From contig OY987227.1 in NCBI GenBank assembly GCA_963920705.1, positions 12,689,602 through 12,753,601 on the forward strand: a stretch of 64,000 bases of DNA, written 5' to 3'. The stretch comes from Odiellus spinosus. Its lineage: Eukaryota; Arthropoda; Arachnida; Opiliones; Phalangiidae. The notes beneath the pieces were generated by a model. That model saw nothing but the letters and a program-made list of their open reading frames with translations. It was not told the origin of the DNA and ran no database searches. This document shows, piece by piece, positions 48,688 through 62,200 of the stretch; the stretch's first letter is position 1, and every line of letters begins with the position of its first letter. The translations under genes and the position numbers were made by a program.

Positions 48688-51600
48688 ATGGCCGATGAGC
48701 TTGATCCCTCGACTTGCGCGCCTGTTTACGCGTGCCAGGTAAAATATTTTCAGTCCATTGGTCACTAAATATAATAAAAAAGATGCGAATCCCATTAAAA
48801 ACCAAAATCAGTAGGAATTTAGAAGAGCAAACGAGAATAGACTCGTAATTATTCTAAGCCTTGGTCGTAGTTTTAGAAGCCATGAGCTACCGCCCATATA
48901 TTTGACGTTATTTTTCGATAATAATCACCCTATAAGTTTAGTTAACTTGGTTTATTTATCCAGGGTAAGGAAGAAGCCAGTTTCGGCACTCAAGATAATA
49001 ACCGTAACGATGCTGGTACAGAAACGACAGCGCCCGCTGGAGATTATAGTAACTTCGATATCGTGAAAGCTACCCAGTACGGCATCTTAGAAAGATGCAA
49101 GGAAATAATAGACAGCGGTTATGACGTAAATCAGAGAGATTCTGAAAATGTGACTTTACTACACTGGGCCGCGATCAATAATCGCCGGGAAATTGTCAAA
49201 TACTTCATTTCAAAAGGTGCTTTAGTCGACGCAATCGGAGGAGAATTACAGGCGACTCCTTTACATTGGGCCACTCGCCAAGGCCATTTAAATATGGTTT
49301 GTTTACTAATGCAACACAGCGCTGATCCCTCATTAAGAGACGGAGAAGGTAAAATTCAAATACATCATTTTTTAATTCAATTTTAAGTATAAACTAATCT
49401 CTGTAAATTATCTCTCTCCAGGTTGTTGCTGTTTGCATTTAGCAGCTGAATTTGGTCATACAGCCATCGTAGCTTATCTAATCGCTAAAGGGGAGAATGT
49501 AAATGTTCTTGATCGAAATGGAATGACCCCGTTGATGTGGGCGGCCTATAGAGTTACTACGTAAGAAGTAGCATTCGAACTGAGTTTGAATACCTTTTAA
49601 TTTTTGGCTTTAATTTAGGAATGATCCAACGAGATTGCTTATAACCTTGGGCGCCAGCTTAACGATGACTGATAGACACCACCGAAATACTCCTTTACAC
49701 TGGGCAGTCTATGCTCGAAATAGTACAGCAATCACCCTTTTACTCCGAGCTGGGAGCAACGTTTTCGCTCGAAATGGACAAGGAGATTCCCCTAAAGCCA
49801 TGGCTGAAAAAATGAAATCAACTTGGTTAGCCCAGAGGTTGGAAGAGGCTGAAAAAGAATGGGAAGTCAAAAATAAGCACATATTTATCAGATTTCACAG
49901 AGATAAGGTAATGATAATAAATAGCTCAATTAAAACGCAGATCTTGCTCTAAGACTAATCTAAGTTTGTTTCGAACAGAGCCTAAGGTATTGGTGTATGT
50001 TCGCTTCACCTTTCGTCGGGTTTTATTTAGTAGGAGCAATTTTTGAAAGCAGCGAGCCTTATCTAGTCAAATTAGGCTTTTTGATGATCCTAGTGGCTTT
50101 ATTTTCAATAATTAGCAAGTACGTAACTCTTTCAAACATCAAATTTAGACCTTAACGAGATACTAATTAAAAAATTATCTTAAAGATTCTTTTTTGACGA
50201 TCGGTTCCTGAATGTTCTTCCAATTTCCGTTTATCTCTCGACCAAATTCTGGATGTACGTCACTTGGTTTACGTATTTGTGGCCGTGTATCCTTTTATAC
50301 CAAATCTTTCTTGAAAAATCTTCACCAAATTACCTTTAAAGAAATTCCTTTACAATAAAACTTAAGACGTTGGTACGCCGGCCAAAACGATAGGTTTCGT
50401 CGTGACATCAACGTTTTTGTATTATAACTTTTACAAGGCTTGGAAATCCGATCCAGGATCGGTTCAGGGAGATCAACAGCAACAATTTCGAACGATTATT
50501 GAATTGGCAGAGAGAGACGGCTTCAACCCTACTTGGTTTTGCAGCACTTGTTTAGTCCAACGACCTTTAAGATCAAAACACTGTTCCATTTGTAATCGTT
50601 GCGTGGCACGATTCGACCATCATTGTCCTTGGGTATCTAACTGCGTTGGTGAGTAAATTGGCTGTTTGCTTTTCACTTTAGATAAAGGGATAATGAAGAT
50701 GTGTAACGTGTTTATGGTGGAATTTATTTAGTGGCGAATGCCTTAGAAATTTAATACTTTGAACTGTTGATCAACCGTTTAAAAAATCCCACATCTTTTT
50801 CGGTTACGTCGTTCTTTGATTATTTGTCAAGTATTCCATCAGATTTATCCATGGTTTTAATTTTTACCCTTCTGAAATTAGAGTTAGACTTAGCTGGCTC
50901 AAATTGCAACTTCATTATCTTTAAAATGTAAATTAACGTGAAGCTTAAGTGGAGTTATAATGTTTCATAAGTATTTTAATCTATTAAAAACGAAACGTTC
51001 ATTATCCCTTTATCTAGGAAAATAAAGGAAGTATAAAGCCAAACAAAAAATCGTTTACCAAGTCTCGTTTCCTAACGTAAATACTGGCGATTTTAGTGAA
51101 TATTTGTTAAAGGTAATGGGAATGTCAAGCCGTAGCTTCCACCTTGGCCAGAGCTTTATACTCCCTTTAAAAAATTAAAATATAACTTAACATTTGGTAT
51201 TTTATTCAGGTTTGGGAAATCATCGTTACTTTGTAAACTATCTCTTATTTCTGAGTATAATGATATTGTGGTGTTTATACGGATGTTTCCTGTGTAAGAT
51301 AATCTTCTCTGTCAAATTTTAACGAATTGCTCGCAATAAGATTCATTTCCCCTTAATATCTTAGTTTGGTACGGCCATTGGTCACCTAGTAACATATCGG
51401 CGTTTTCATTTTTATGGAAATCTCTATTCGTGAGTGGATGGGTTAGTTGGATCGCAGTCAACGCCTTACTGCACGGTGCCTGGGTTATCTGTCTCTTAGG
51501 ATGTCAGCTTTATCAGGTATAAAAATGTTTTTTTTTTTTCGCTGAAATATCATCTCGCAAAGTTTAAACTCAACCTTTTAATTTTTCCTAATAGATAATG

Positions 51601-52244
51601 TGGTTAGCAATGACTACGAATGAGAGAATGAACTGCGCGAGATATCCTCACTTTAAACGGGATAAAAAGGGACATTATAATAGTCCTTTCCAGTAAGAAT
51701 AAATTAATTTTAAGGTTTTTTATTAGTCGTAGATGAAGCAATTGCTCGTTTTACTCAATTAACTCGAGGTTAAGTGAGTATCACTTTTCCTAATCGATTT
51801 GAGTACTTAGCCATAACAAAACCACCAAATTTGGGGCTTCATCTATGCTAGAGCATTCTTCCCAGTGAAACTGGTTTTGATCTGGATTTTGGGTAAATTA
51901 CAATATCAAACAACTATACTGATTATCAAGGAAGAGACTTGTTTGAGTACTCTTAATCGATAAACAACAGAATTACTTGATTCAACCGAGTACTCGCCTC
52001 AGTTTTACTGACTTTAAACCTTTTTTTCAGATTCGTCGGAGTTGATCTTAACTTTGCTCTAATTATAATTCCCCAAACTTTTAATTTCAGCCGGGGTGTG
52101 ATAAAAAATCTGATAGATTTTTGTGAATTTCGCTGTTGCGGGATATTAAGACCCGAATTGAAAGACTGGAGAAAAGAATACGAAGTTTCGACGAATGATG
52201 AGGAGAAAAGTAGTCTTTTAAATGACAGTCAAATGTTCGTCTAA
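48688..52244 (+). CDS. Hip14: Palmitoyltransferase Hip14 / ZDHHC17 (ankyrin-DHHC, 11 exons)
   Basis: Golgi and synaptic-vesicle S-acyltransferase that attaches palmitate to cysteines of proteins such as SNAP25 and CSP. My exons: 48688-48738, 48964-49348, 49422-49560, 49619-49907, 49979-50118, 50186-50286, 50367-50648, 51210-51293, 51365-51516, 51595-51692, 52091-52244. All junctions are GT-AG, all phases agree, and 624 residues result, close to fly and human proteins. Residues about 51-270 are ankyrin repeats ([45 protein letters not shown]). Membrane segments follow from about 295, then the Cys-rich domain with [13 protein letters not shown] (DHHC at 452-455, catalytic Cys 455), two more membrane segments and a short cytoplasmic tail ending SQMFV. 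The ATG is in a strong context (CACCATGG). No damage is seen. The first exon encodes only 17 residues, so its placement rests on phase and context. Confidence 0.95.
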
Positions 52245-52370
52245 AAGTGCAACTTAAAAAAATTTAAACAAGCCTGCAACGTGAAAAAAAAAGTTGGTTA
52301 AAAACAACGGCGTATTCTGATCCGCAAATAAGAACTTTTTGGAGAAAATATTGAAGATTTCTCTAACTAT

Positions 52371-52376
52371 AATAAA
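52371..52376 (+). terminator. Proximal polyadenylation signal AATAAA of Hip14
   Basis: First AATAAA after the Hip14 stop, 127 bp downstream, giving a short 3' untranslated region. Further AATAAA copies exist downstream (for example 58060-58065), so a longer form is possible. Confidence 0.4.
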
Positions 52377-52724
52377 ATAGGAAGAAGGTCACGCACGAAG
52401 GGGAAGTAAGAGAGGGACGTTAAATCCGTAATGATTGCGTCTCGGCTCTCCCCTTATTTGATGTAAATTTTTCTATCATCGCTCCATTTGATTTTTGGAT
52501 ACTTAGGTGTATACGTAATAGTATTTAGAACAAAATCATTTAGTTTAAAATCATTTTAGGTATTATATTTGAAGGACAATCTTTGTGAAATTGGAACGGG
52601 TTTAGGAAACTCTCGCGCGAGAGATCTAAAATTAGGACCAAATTACTGAAAGGACAGATCTCATTTAAAGCAAATATAACTTCTCGCCCATCTCATAATC
52701 CTGACACAATAGCAGCGTTTAAAC

Positions 52725-52948
52725 TAAGTTTTTGGAGTCGTTTCAAATGTTTTGCTGCAGTCGTGTGAAAGGGAAACCCATTTCCTTGAATCGAATCTGG
52801 AACTAGTTTCAAACAGATTCGGCTTCGGTTTATGAAGATGATTAGTAAACTGATAGCGCTTAAAACAATTAGGAGCTATTTAAATATCAGTTTCATTTTA
52901 ACGAAGAAAATTGATTGGGATGTGCTAATGTGAACGTAACCTTTTAAA
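52725..52948. mobile_element. Diverged fragment of the GTTCACAC-ended MITE family
   Basis: The right edge GCTAATGTGAACGTAACC followed by TTTTAAA resembles the complement of the left edge of the 22.2-kb MITE (TTTAAAGCTACGTTCACACT). The interior phrase GGAACTAGTTTCAAACAG resembles the complement of an interior phrase there (GAAACTGGTTCC). The left edge cannot be set with confidence. It lies in the Hip14 3' region. Confidence 0.4.
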
Positions 52949-54083
52949 TGAGACCTGACCTTTTAAGGTATACTAGATTCTGAAAACAAGTTATTTGTAA
53001 TCAATTTGGGATTGTAAAAATATGAGTAAAAACATCAAAACTCACCAAAGGTTTTATGGTAATTCGTGAGAAGCAAAAGAGGTGTTAAAAGAAATAGCAA
53101 ACGCTATTTAAAGTTATATTGGTTCGTAAACCATTTTTTTTAGATGTAAACCGCAATTTCAGAAATTTAAAGTGATCCAGTTTGCGAATTTGATAATACT
53201 TGAATATACGGAAACCTTTTGCTAGTATTGATTTAGTTTTTTACGCATATTTCTAAAGATAACAATCTTTAAAATACACATTTTTTTTACGGTTTGCACA
53301 AATATCCTTTTAATATTTGTCCAAACTATGAATAGTCGTTCAAAAAAGTTATTTTGGTTTAATTTTATTAGCTCTCGGCAAGTTAAATGGTAATCTAACC
53401 CTACAATTGGTCAATAATTACTTAAAGATACCTTTCCATAAGTGCGAGAAGTTGAAGCCAAAAACTGAGATTAATCATTATTGCTGGTTTTGAAACTCTC
53501 GCTGACGAAAAAAATATCGTATCAAAATTCTGAAACTCGCGTGTTAGTGATAATAATATTCAGCTTTCCAGCTTTCAGCTTCGACTCTTCACCATTTCTA
53601 GCGGATATGGAAAGGCATCTTAAGATTGCTTTTTTTTTAAACAAAATTGTAGTCGTAATTTATAAAATATGGGGGAAAAAATGAACTGTACGAAGCATAA
53701 CCTCGAAGGTATGGTTTGTTTTTTAATGTAATATTATTAATAATTAAGCACATAGTCACTGCATATGAAAAATTTAAATAACGAGACCAAAGTCCATGAT
53801 TTTGGTTGCCTAATTTCTATAAAATTGGTATTTCGAAATTTAGCAGGAATTTTCTTGCGTAAATTTATACGAAAACCAACCAAAAAAGTGCGTGTAAATT
53901 TTAGCTACTTAAAATAAACGTTTATCAATCTTATATCACGAAATTCAGGAATTATCGAATCATATAACGTTACTAGTCAATTGAGAAGCTAGTATTCCGG
54001 ACCCTTAATTAAATTAAAATGGTTAAAATAATTAGCCTAGCTGAGTTTAATTAAATATTGATTAGAAGGAAGTATTTAATCTA

Positions 54084-54104
54084 TTTTTTTTTTTTTTTTT
54101 TTTT
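54084..54104. repeat. Poly-T homopolymer, 21 bp
   Basis: Uninterrupted T run in the interval downstream of Hip14. Confidence 0.85.
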
Positions 54105-57100
54105 CAAGTGATGAATAAAAAATCTTCGGATTTTTTGTTCATTCATCATTTGTATCGATAATTGTAAATAATTTTGCTCAAATATGAATTTTAATTTGTA
54201 AATTTTAGTCTTACGTATTTGAACTTCATCCTCATCTCATTATTATAGGTTTAACAGTACTAAATTATGCAAAAAAATAAATAATTGATCTAATAAAATT
54301 ATTAAATTTAAATACCGTAAACCAAAGAATTTCTACTTTGATCTGAAATTGTTTTTCATAATTGTTGTTGCGGTGTTGAATCTGTTAATCAAAATGTGAA
54401 TGTTACTAACTAAAAGAACACCAACAACTAATGTGTATAAAAAGAAATCAATTCCTAATTTCGTTTTAAAATTTATATTAATTTCTAATTCTATTTTTAG
54501 GAATAAATAAAAGGTATTTTTGCCTAATACAATCACTTGACAAAAAAAAAATGTACGCTTAGTGTAAAAGCCTCCAAAAATAAATTTAAGTGTTCTTTCA
54601 CAATTAATGAACTTAATTTTTTAAAACTTTTTATAAGGTAAGTTTTAATACATTTAAGCCTACTTTTAGGATTAAGTTTTTTAATGTATTTGCTATGAGC
54701 GCCTGTAGAAATGTTCTAGCTGTCGTACTTTCATGTTTGGGTAGAAGATGCCTTACAGGGGCCAGTGAACTAACATATTATATTATTTAACCTAAGGGAT
54801 TGCGTTGTTCTCAGAGATTTTCCGAAATTTCGATACAATATAAGTTCACCGAGATTTCCATGTTTTAGTGTTTTGAAAAAAGTAAAATTTTCGGATATTT
54901 CCAGGTTCGTATGTATTCAATTATTACTTAAAAATTGATTTTCTCAAACCTAAAAGTTTTCATATTCTGTTATTATTTATTTTGAAAGACTACTTTTCTC
55001 CTGTTGGCAATTTATATTACGAATCATTTCGCTTTACCTTCCATTGTTAAAATTGATTTTATGGAGGAGAAACCTTTACGAAGAAAGAGCCAGACGTGAC
55101 GAAATGGGGAAAACGATATTTAGTGGGTGAAAATAAAATGCTTATTTACTTCTATATTGTGATGCGAATGTAGTAACACATTTTGGTCGTTTGCTCTCTA
55201 TTAATTTGTCCAAATATGTAGTTAAATATTACCTTGTATTTATTCTTGGTTCCAAAATCTCTTCTTTTTCATTGGTTCTCCAGGTAATCATTTGAATGTA
55301 GTTGCAGGATCCTGGGATAAGCCTAAAAATGAATAATAATAATTAGTAAAAACACATTAATAAACATTCAGCAATAAATAAGTAAATAAATAAATAAAGA
55401 AGGAATATTTGTCTGATATCATGAGAGGGGGTAGGAAAGAGAAGGCGGATCTTATTTTCCTTAGGCGAAACCAATGTTGTAACCGTGATAAATAAATGTT
55501 TTTACTGCCACTCACGTTAGCAACGTCAGTTCAAGAGAGCCAATAAGAAATAAAGTTTTGATTGACATTAAGGGGTGGAGCTCTTGGGTTAGGAGTCGGA
55601 GTACAGTAGAGGGAAAAAGTCAAATATTCCTTCAATGTTTATGTAATAATTAAGAAATGATATAAAAATTTAAACAATTCGTCTGAAACCGTAATAAAAT
55701 GTTATTAGTGGTAAATATATGATACGGTATATCATGAAGTTATTAATTCGAACGAAATAAATTCAAGGGTACCCGCGTTAATGAATGTAGAATATATAAA
55801 TTTTAGGACTTTTTTTATTTGTTTTAACCTGCACCATGAATTTCATTAGCAGGGTTTTTTAAACACAAAAGAAAAACCCCTTCAATGACATGCATAAGTT
55901 TTTTTTACCCTTTTAATTTTTTTTGGTGAGATTTGCTACGTTTCTTTGTTTTAGAGATTATTTGTTAGCTCATTCTACTGTCCAAGAAATTTCATATTTT
56001 GTTTTGTATTTTACTGGAATGGTATCGTTGGCTAATTTTTATATTTTTTTGTTGTTTGTGATCTCAAAGACTAAATCTAAAATATACAAAATGTACACGG
56101 GGGTGGGAAGGGGATAGGGTAAGGAGTGGGGTTTTTTTTAAAGGTAATAACAGGATATAATAATTATTAATCTACTAATATGTTACAACCAAGTAGATAT
56201 TCACAGAGGGATTTCTCTCACATCATTTTCTTCATTGTATTATTATTTTTTTCTTTGTTAAACTTTCTGCCAAATTACAAAAATAACGAAAAACAAATAT
56301 ATTTATAAATAACACGTATACCGCTATCTAATTAAATAGATTTTTTTTTTGCTTTTTCTTTTAATTAAAGCTTCAATTAAATCGCCCGTTTTTATTTATT
56401 TTTTTTTGACTTCTTGATTATTTTCATCTAGGTGATAATTATATATTTACATCTTAGACTTTATATTGTCCCCATTTTTTTAGTGCTTTTGCAATATATA
56501 TATTTATAGAAATTATTTTTACGTAGGCCTTTTTAAAAGTGTTTTGTTGTTGTTTAAACTACCATTTGTTTGTTCTAACTCTTGCAAATACGTTATATCA
56601 TGAGATCTAATACCACGTGACTCGTAGAGTGCCTTCTCAATCAATGTGCTATATAAGACTTTAATTATTCTAAAACATGCCCTGTCTAAAACTCTCGCGA
56701 ATGTTTATTAATAATTTTTTTTTATTTGTTTTGTCGAGTTTTTATTGATATTAATCAAAAGTATGACCAACCGGTTTTATTATTATTAGTTAACTAATAT
56801 TATTATTTAAATTGAAAATAAATTAAATATTAGTGCAACAAAATTTGAATTGAAAATAATTATATTTAAATATATTAAAATTTTAATTAAAAGTCGACAT
56901 TCTGCGCAAATTAAAAACATCATTTCTGACTTTAAACTTTGAAAAATGGCTTAAAAAGTTAATTTATAAAAATCCGGTTAGAAAATTTTCATACTTTTGA
57001 TTAAAATGATCTCAATATCTTTTCGAAAAAAAAAAAAAAAAAAATTTTTTTTTTTTCATCAAAACAGAGGATGTTAATTATCATTTAATAATTATTTTAA

Positions 57101-59292
57101 TTATTTAAATCAACCGGCCTACGATTCCATTCCAGGTTATTTTAAATCTGAATTAGCAAAATCGCTTTCGAAGCATTTTTTGATGGAAGATTTTTAGGAC
57201 ATTTCATCTCTTTCATTATTATTATTATTATTTTTTTTTTTTTTTTTTTTGGAGAATTTTGCGAGGGCTTTTTTTGTTTTGTTTAATGTATGTTTGAATT
57301 TTTGGTTTGGTTTTATACGAAATAACAATGTTATGAGGATGGAGATGGGTTATAGGAAAGGTTTGGTAAAGGAAGGAAATATGGATTCAGCGCGCAACAT
57401 TTTACGAATATGGAGAATATTTTTGACAGCAATTTTTGGGGCGAAATTAGGGGAAATTCTTTATATATATTATTTTAAGGTAATTTAGGGGAGGAGGGAA
57501 ATGTTAGGTTAATTTTTTTAGACCAGGGCATGATACACAGTTAATATTTTGTTTCCTCCACATTTTTTTAAATAGCACATACTTGGAATTTGCAAAATCC
57601 ATCATTTTTTTTTTAATTTTTTTTTTTTGTTTTTAAAGATTGATATGACCGCAAACCAATTTTGCCCATGATGAAATTGGTGAAAACGTTTTTGCTTAAT
57701 ATTTATATTTTCATATTTTAATCCTTTTTATCCTAAAGCATTTTTTTTTTAATTTTTTTTTTTGGTTTCTTTTTATATCCAACCCAGGTTACAATTATAC
57801 ACATATTTACATTGAGAAATGGGATTTTGTTTTTTTTGTTTTCTTTTTATTTTCTTTAAAAAATATTACTTAAATTGTCCATTTATTTAAGCGGATTGCG
57901 AATTAAAATGAAGCAACCCTGGTTATAATGGATAATATTAAGAAACTAAAATTAAATTTAATTGTTTATAAGCCTATGTGAAATATTCTTTTTTTTTTTT
58001 ATGAATTTCGTTTTTTTTTATCTTCCCCAAAATAGATCCAACGCCAGCGCAATTCTACTAATAAATTAAACTATTTTTTTTATCATATGATAAGAAATAT
58101 CAGTTTTTTTGGTCACAGGTGTTTTTATTTTAAATTAAAAACTTGGATTTTAATTTAATATTTTATAAGGGGGAAAATTGTTTAGTTCATTGTTTATTTA
58201 TTTTTTTTTTTTTCATCTAATTTTTTTTTTTTTTTTTTCCTAAATGACCGAGTACCACATTGGTATATACCGTTAATGTTTATATCGTTTTATAACCCTT
58301 TTTAAATCTCAGGCGCGATTTTTAATTTTTTTTTTAAATGCTCGACGGATGCTAGTTAATTAAAAATGAAATCTCTTGAAAATGTCACATGCACGCAAAA
58401 TTAAGAAAGTTTGAAGAAAAAAATGAATTTTTTCGCGAAAAACTCGTTTAGTTTCGTTTGTTTTATATTTAGTTTGTTGTTGATGTTGTTGAAAGGGTCT
58501 GTTTTCCACCGAATATTTAAACGAGTCCTATTTCCACACCACTCATTTGAATTTTAAAACGAAGTATATATATATATTTCCCCACTTTCAATTATCTAAA
58601 TTAAATTGATGTTTGTTTGTTTGTTGGTCTAAAAAATGGTTTACAAACATTCGATTCCGCGGAAGAAAAACTGGCCAGGGAATTTTGAATTCATTCCCCT
58701 TAGGTACCGGGTTAGAGTTTTCTAAACTTTACGTTTTCTGTAACATTACCTATTTGTGTTTTTGTATTAATATCAGTAATTATATATATATATATTAATT
58801 AATATATACTAAAATAATATTACTTTGAAATTCCAGCTCGACGATGTTAAATATAATATTAATTTCCCCCCACTTCTTTTAAACCATTAAACGGTTTTAC
58901 TGGCAAAGCTACGAATTTCACGCATCGTGTTATTTATCATAAACCTTTTTTGTTTTTGGTTGAATTAAATTTAAAAATTAAACGAAAGATTATATATATA
59001 TATTTTTTCTTAATTTAACAAATTTTAAACTCCGACTGACTTCCGAGCCGCGTAACTAAATAATTTAAGTTTTTTTTTTTTTAATATATAATTTAATTCC
59101 CCGACCACTCAGAATTAAATATTTCTAAGAAACGAACAAATCTGATAAATTTGAAAGCGAATTTTCGCGAGAGTTTTGTTTTAAAGAACTTTTTCTCGAT
59201 AATTGTTCGTCCTTTCGTTCGTCGTTTTAGCGGTGGTTATTATTATAATTATTATTATTATATATTTATACGAAAAAGCGCTAAAACATTAA

Positions 59293-62200
59293 TCAGACTT
59301 TGTCTTTGGGTCGATTAGTGGTATCGTAACTCATCCGACGACCGTTGGCGATATGTCGCCCCACTTCTTCTCGCCTTTGCGAAAGTAGTTTGGCCTCCCG
59401 TTCGAAGATATCGGCGGTGGCGTCTTGGTCAGATTTGCACCTGGCCATTATAACGCCTCCGGATCCGGCGCCCGAGCCCAAAGCCATGTCGTCGCTGGCC
59501 ACTTGGGCGTGGGTCGGTGTCGGCGACAAGGATTCGGAACCGCAAGAAGAGCTATCGCTTAATTCGGCCGTGGGTCTGCGACTGATACGCGGCGACATAT
59601 TAGGACGGCGCCCGAGAATTTGAGCTTGAATATGCTCGCAAATTCGTTTGAACCTTCTGATGGGACCTGTTCACGTCCAACAAACGCAACCACGAGGGTT
59701 AAACTCGGAATACGAGAGGGCTATCGCGCGACAACTATACCAATAGAGAACTGATTCGGTAAAAACTCGACAATCTAATTTAACCCGCTGGTATCCAACC
59801 ACATCTCTCTAAGGTTAATTCCCTTAGATTCAGTCAAAGATTATTAGGTCTATACCCTTTCGTATCAGTGCCACGTGATACAAAACTGAACCATCGTAAT
59901 TCTAAGGCTATAGTAGTCCACCGAGACTCGGCGTCAACGTAGCATTTACTTTACGGTGACCCAAGCTCCGGCGGAGCTCTGAGCTTATAGTTGAAACGAA
60001 CGAATCAGTTCCCCGTATTGTAAACAACCAACAACATCGAGAAGGATTACGATTGGATTAAGGGAAGACATAGCTAACCGTTCGTACCGGATATGAGTGT
60101 AAAACTAATGCAATAAACGGAAGGTTTGTCCCCGTTGTTAAATCTGTCGAGTCCGTTAGTGGCGGCTAGAGTAACCTCGTTGAGAGGACCAGCGCTGACG
60201 GCCGTGATATCCACGTGGAATCGAATATTACGTTGAAACATGGTTGGCCCACCCGGCCGCTTGTACTCGACGCGAAAAGACATCGGCGACACTACGCTGT
60301 GGCTCAAATCCGCGATCTACACGGACGCCGGTCGCGTGACGTACAAAAGATGGCGACATTTTAAATAAATCAAAGAAATATTGCGAAACAAATTCGACTA
60401 ATCATATTTTTATCAGGTATTTTGGTGCGTAATGCAACAAAGCGGTGGTTCCTTCTTCAAAAGACTAGGCTATACGCGCTCCGAGAATTAAAATAGTGAA
60501 TAAAAGCTTTTTCGAGCCCAAAGTGAATATAATATTTCGAAACTAGCATGGTGGTCGTGAATATTAAGTGCACGTGAGAAAAAAAGATTTAGGTACTTTT
60601 GAAGGAAGACCCAAAAATTCAAATGAAATAATGCTTGAAAAAAATGGAGTATTTTTTTGTAATACCGGTACTTTAAAAATGGAATAAAAAAGCTGAATTT
60701 TTAAAAGGGCCTTTCGTTTTCTGAATATATTACCCGTGGAGGAAACAGACTCGAAATGTGGAAATTACAAATCTTATACGCAAAATCAAAGAAATCAAAT
60801 ATTTAAAGAAGAAAATCAAAATATATCGAATCTTAATTTAATTCATTAGCCATCGAAAAAAGGGGGATTGAAATTGTGGAAATTGTTTAATACTCTTGAA
60901 AAGTTAGATTCAAGTGCAAATAGAAATCGTGTCAAGAATTGATTTAGAAGTTTACGAATAATATAAAAAATACATCATACAACGTGCTTCGTTTAAAATT
61001 CCGAAAGAAGAGTTTGATTATCCATAAAATCCGGGTAAAAAGGGGTTTAATTGGAGATATTAAAATTATCGCAACCAAATAGAATCGAGACCAAAGAAAT
61101 AATCGGAAAATTACGAAGAAAAAAATTAAAAAAAAATCATATAAAATTATAAAGTAAAACAAGATACGTGTGTGCGATGATGAAAATGCTCTAGGCCTAA
61201 GAGATAAACTGGTTTTTAAATATAAATAATGATTTGGAATAATTCAAGTACCGGCATTAGAGAAAAAGAAATGTAACGCACAGAAAGGAAGGCATGGATG
61301 AGATCAGCTTTTACGCAGCTCAATGGCCGATCTTTGACCAAGATCACGTGACTTTCGTCGCGTTCGGTGCTCATTAAACTGCCAAACCAAGAACGTTTTG
61401 TCAACCTGAAATCGACGGAATGGAATAAAGAGGAAAAAATGGGATTGGAAGAAGAAGAAAAAACGTCTTTTAGAAATTATGTTGGGACGAACGCGACTAG
61501 GAGTCTGACACTCGCGGATAATTGGGTAGTTTTAAAGAGAATACAAAATACTATTAATAACTTCAATCGTGTTTACCAAATATTTAAATACTGACGAAGA
61601 TCAGGGGGTCAAAAAATCGCTATTGTACCTTTTTAGCAGAGATGGTTTTTTGATTCATTTTCGTTTGATCTTAAATTAAGTTTGGCATATAGTTTTAAAA
61701 CTAAAAAAATACCTTGAAAAACAAATTTAGAAGACCTGACTTGATTGTTTTCCCCGCAAAATAATCTCGAGTATTAATTGATATCCAAAAAGAAACCCTT
61801 ACGGATTTCGGCAAATCTCAAAAAATGTATCCCAAATTAATCACAAGCCGTCGAAACCCCTAGTATTTAGCAAGACGAGTCTTAAAATGAATAAACAAAT
61901 CTTGGCGTAACGTAGATCTCGGAGAGAAAACTCACTCTGGCGATGAATCCGGTGTCAGACTAACTTCATCCGATGCGGATGGAACTGAAACATCAGTTAA
62001 TCAATTTTCCCAACCAATTCGTATTTGGGCATCATAAGCGGAAGGTTAATATTCTATACCTTGTAATTTTCGCCTATGGAACCTAGGGCTACCTAGGAAG
62101 CTGTTTTTGAGAGTATTGAGCCTCGACTTCCAGTAAGGTTGGCTGACGCTAGGAGAACCCGGAGGAGTGTTGAGGGGGCTTTCTTCGGGCGTGCCCCTGG

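Larger units (their letters stand above)
52245..59292. other. Non-coding interval between convergent Hip14 and BRSK
   Basis: No coding exon is recognised. It contains the 3' untranslated regions of both genes to an unknown extent. A diverged copy of the GTTCACAC-type MITE lies at about 52.7-52.95 kb, and long T runs at 54084-54104 and many places after 56.3 kb. From about 55.8 to 59.1 kb the + strand is rich in T and G relative to A and C, with repeated poly-T runs of 8-20 bp. Confidence 0.6.

Noticed and set aside
48550-48795. 81-codon - strand frame across the Hip14 first exon
   Set aside because: It overlaps Hip14 exon 1 in antisense and matches no family. A different frame in the same place, starting at 48614 and ending in a GTAAGT donor, fits a divergent gene better.
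61367-61594. 75-codon + strand frame
   Set aside because: Partly antisense to the BRSK exon 61405-61282, the rest in its intron; no similarity to known proteins.
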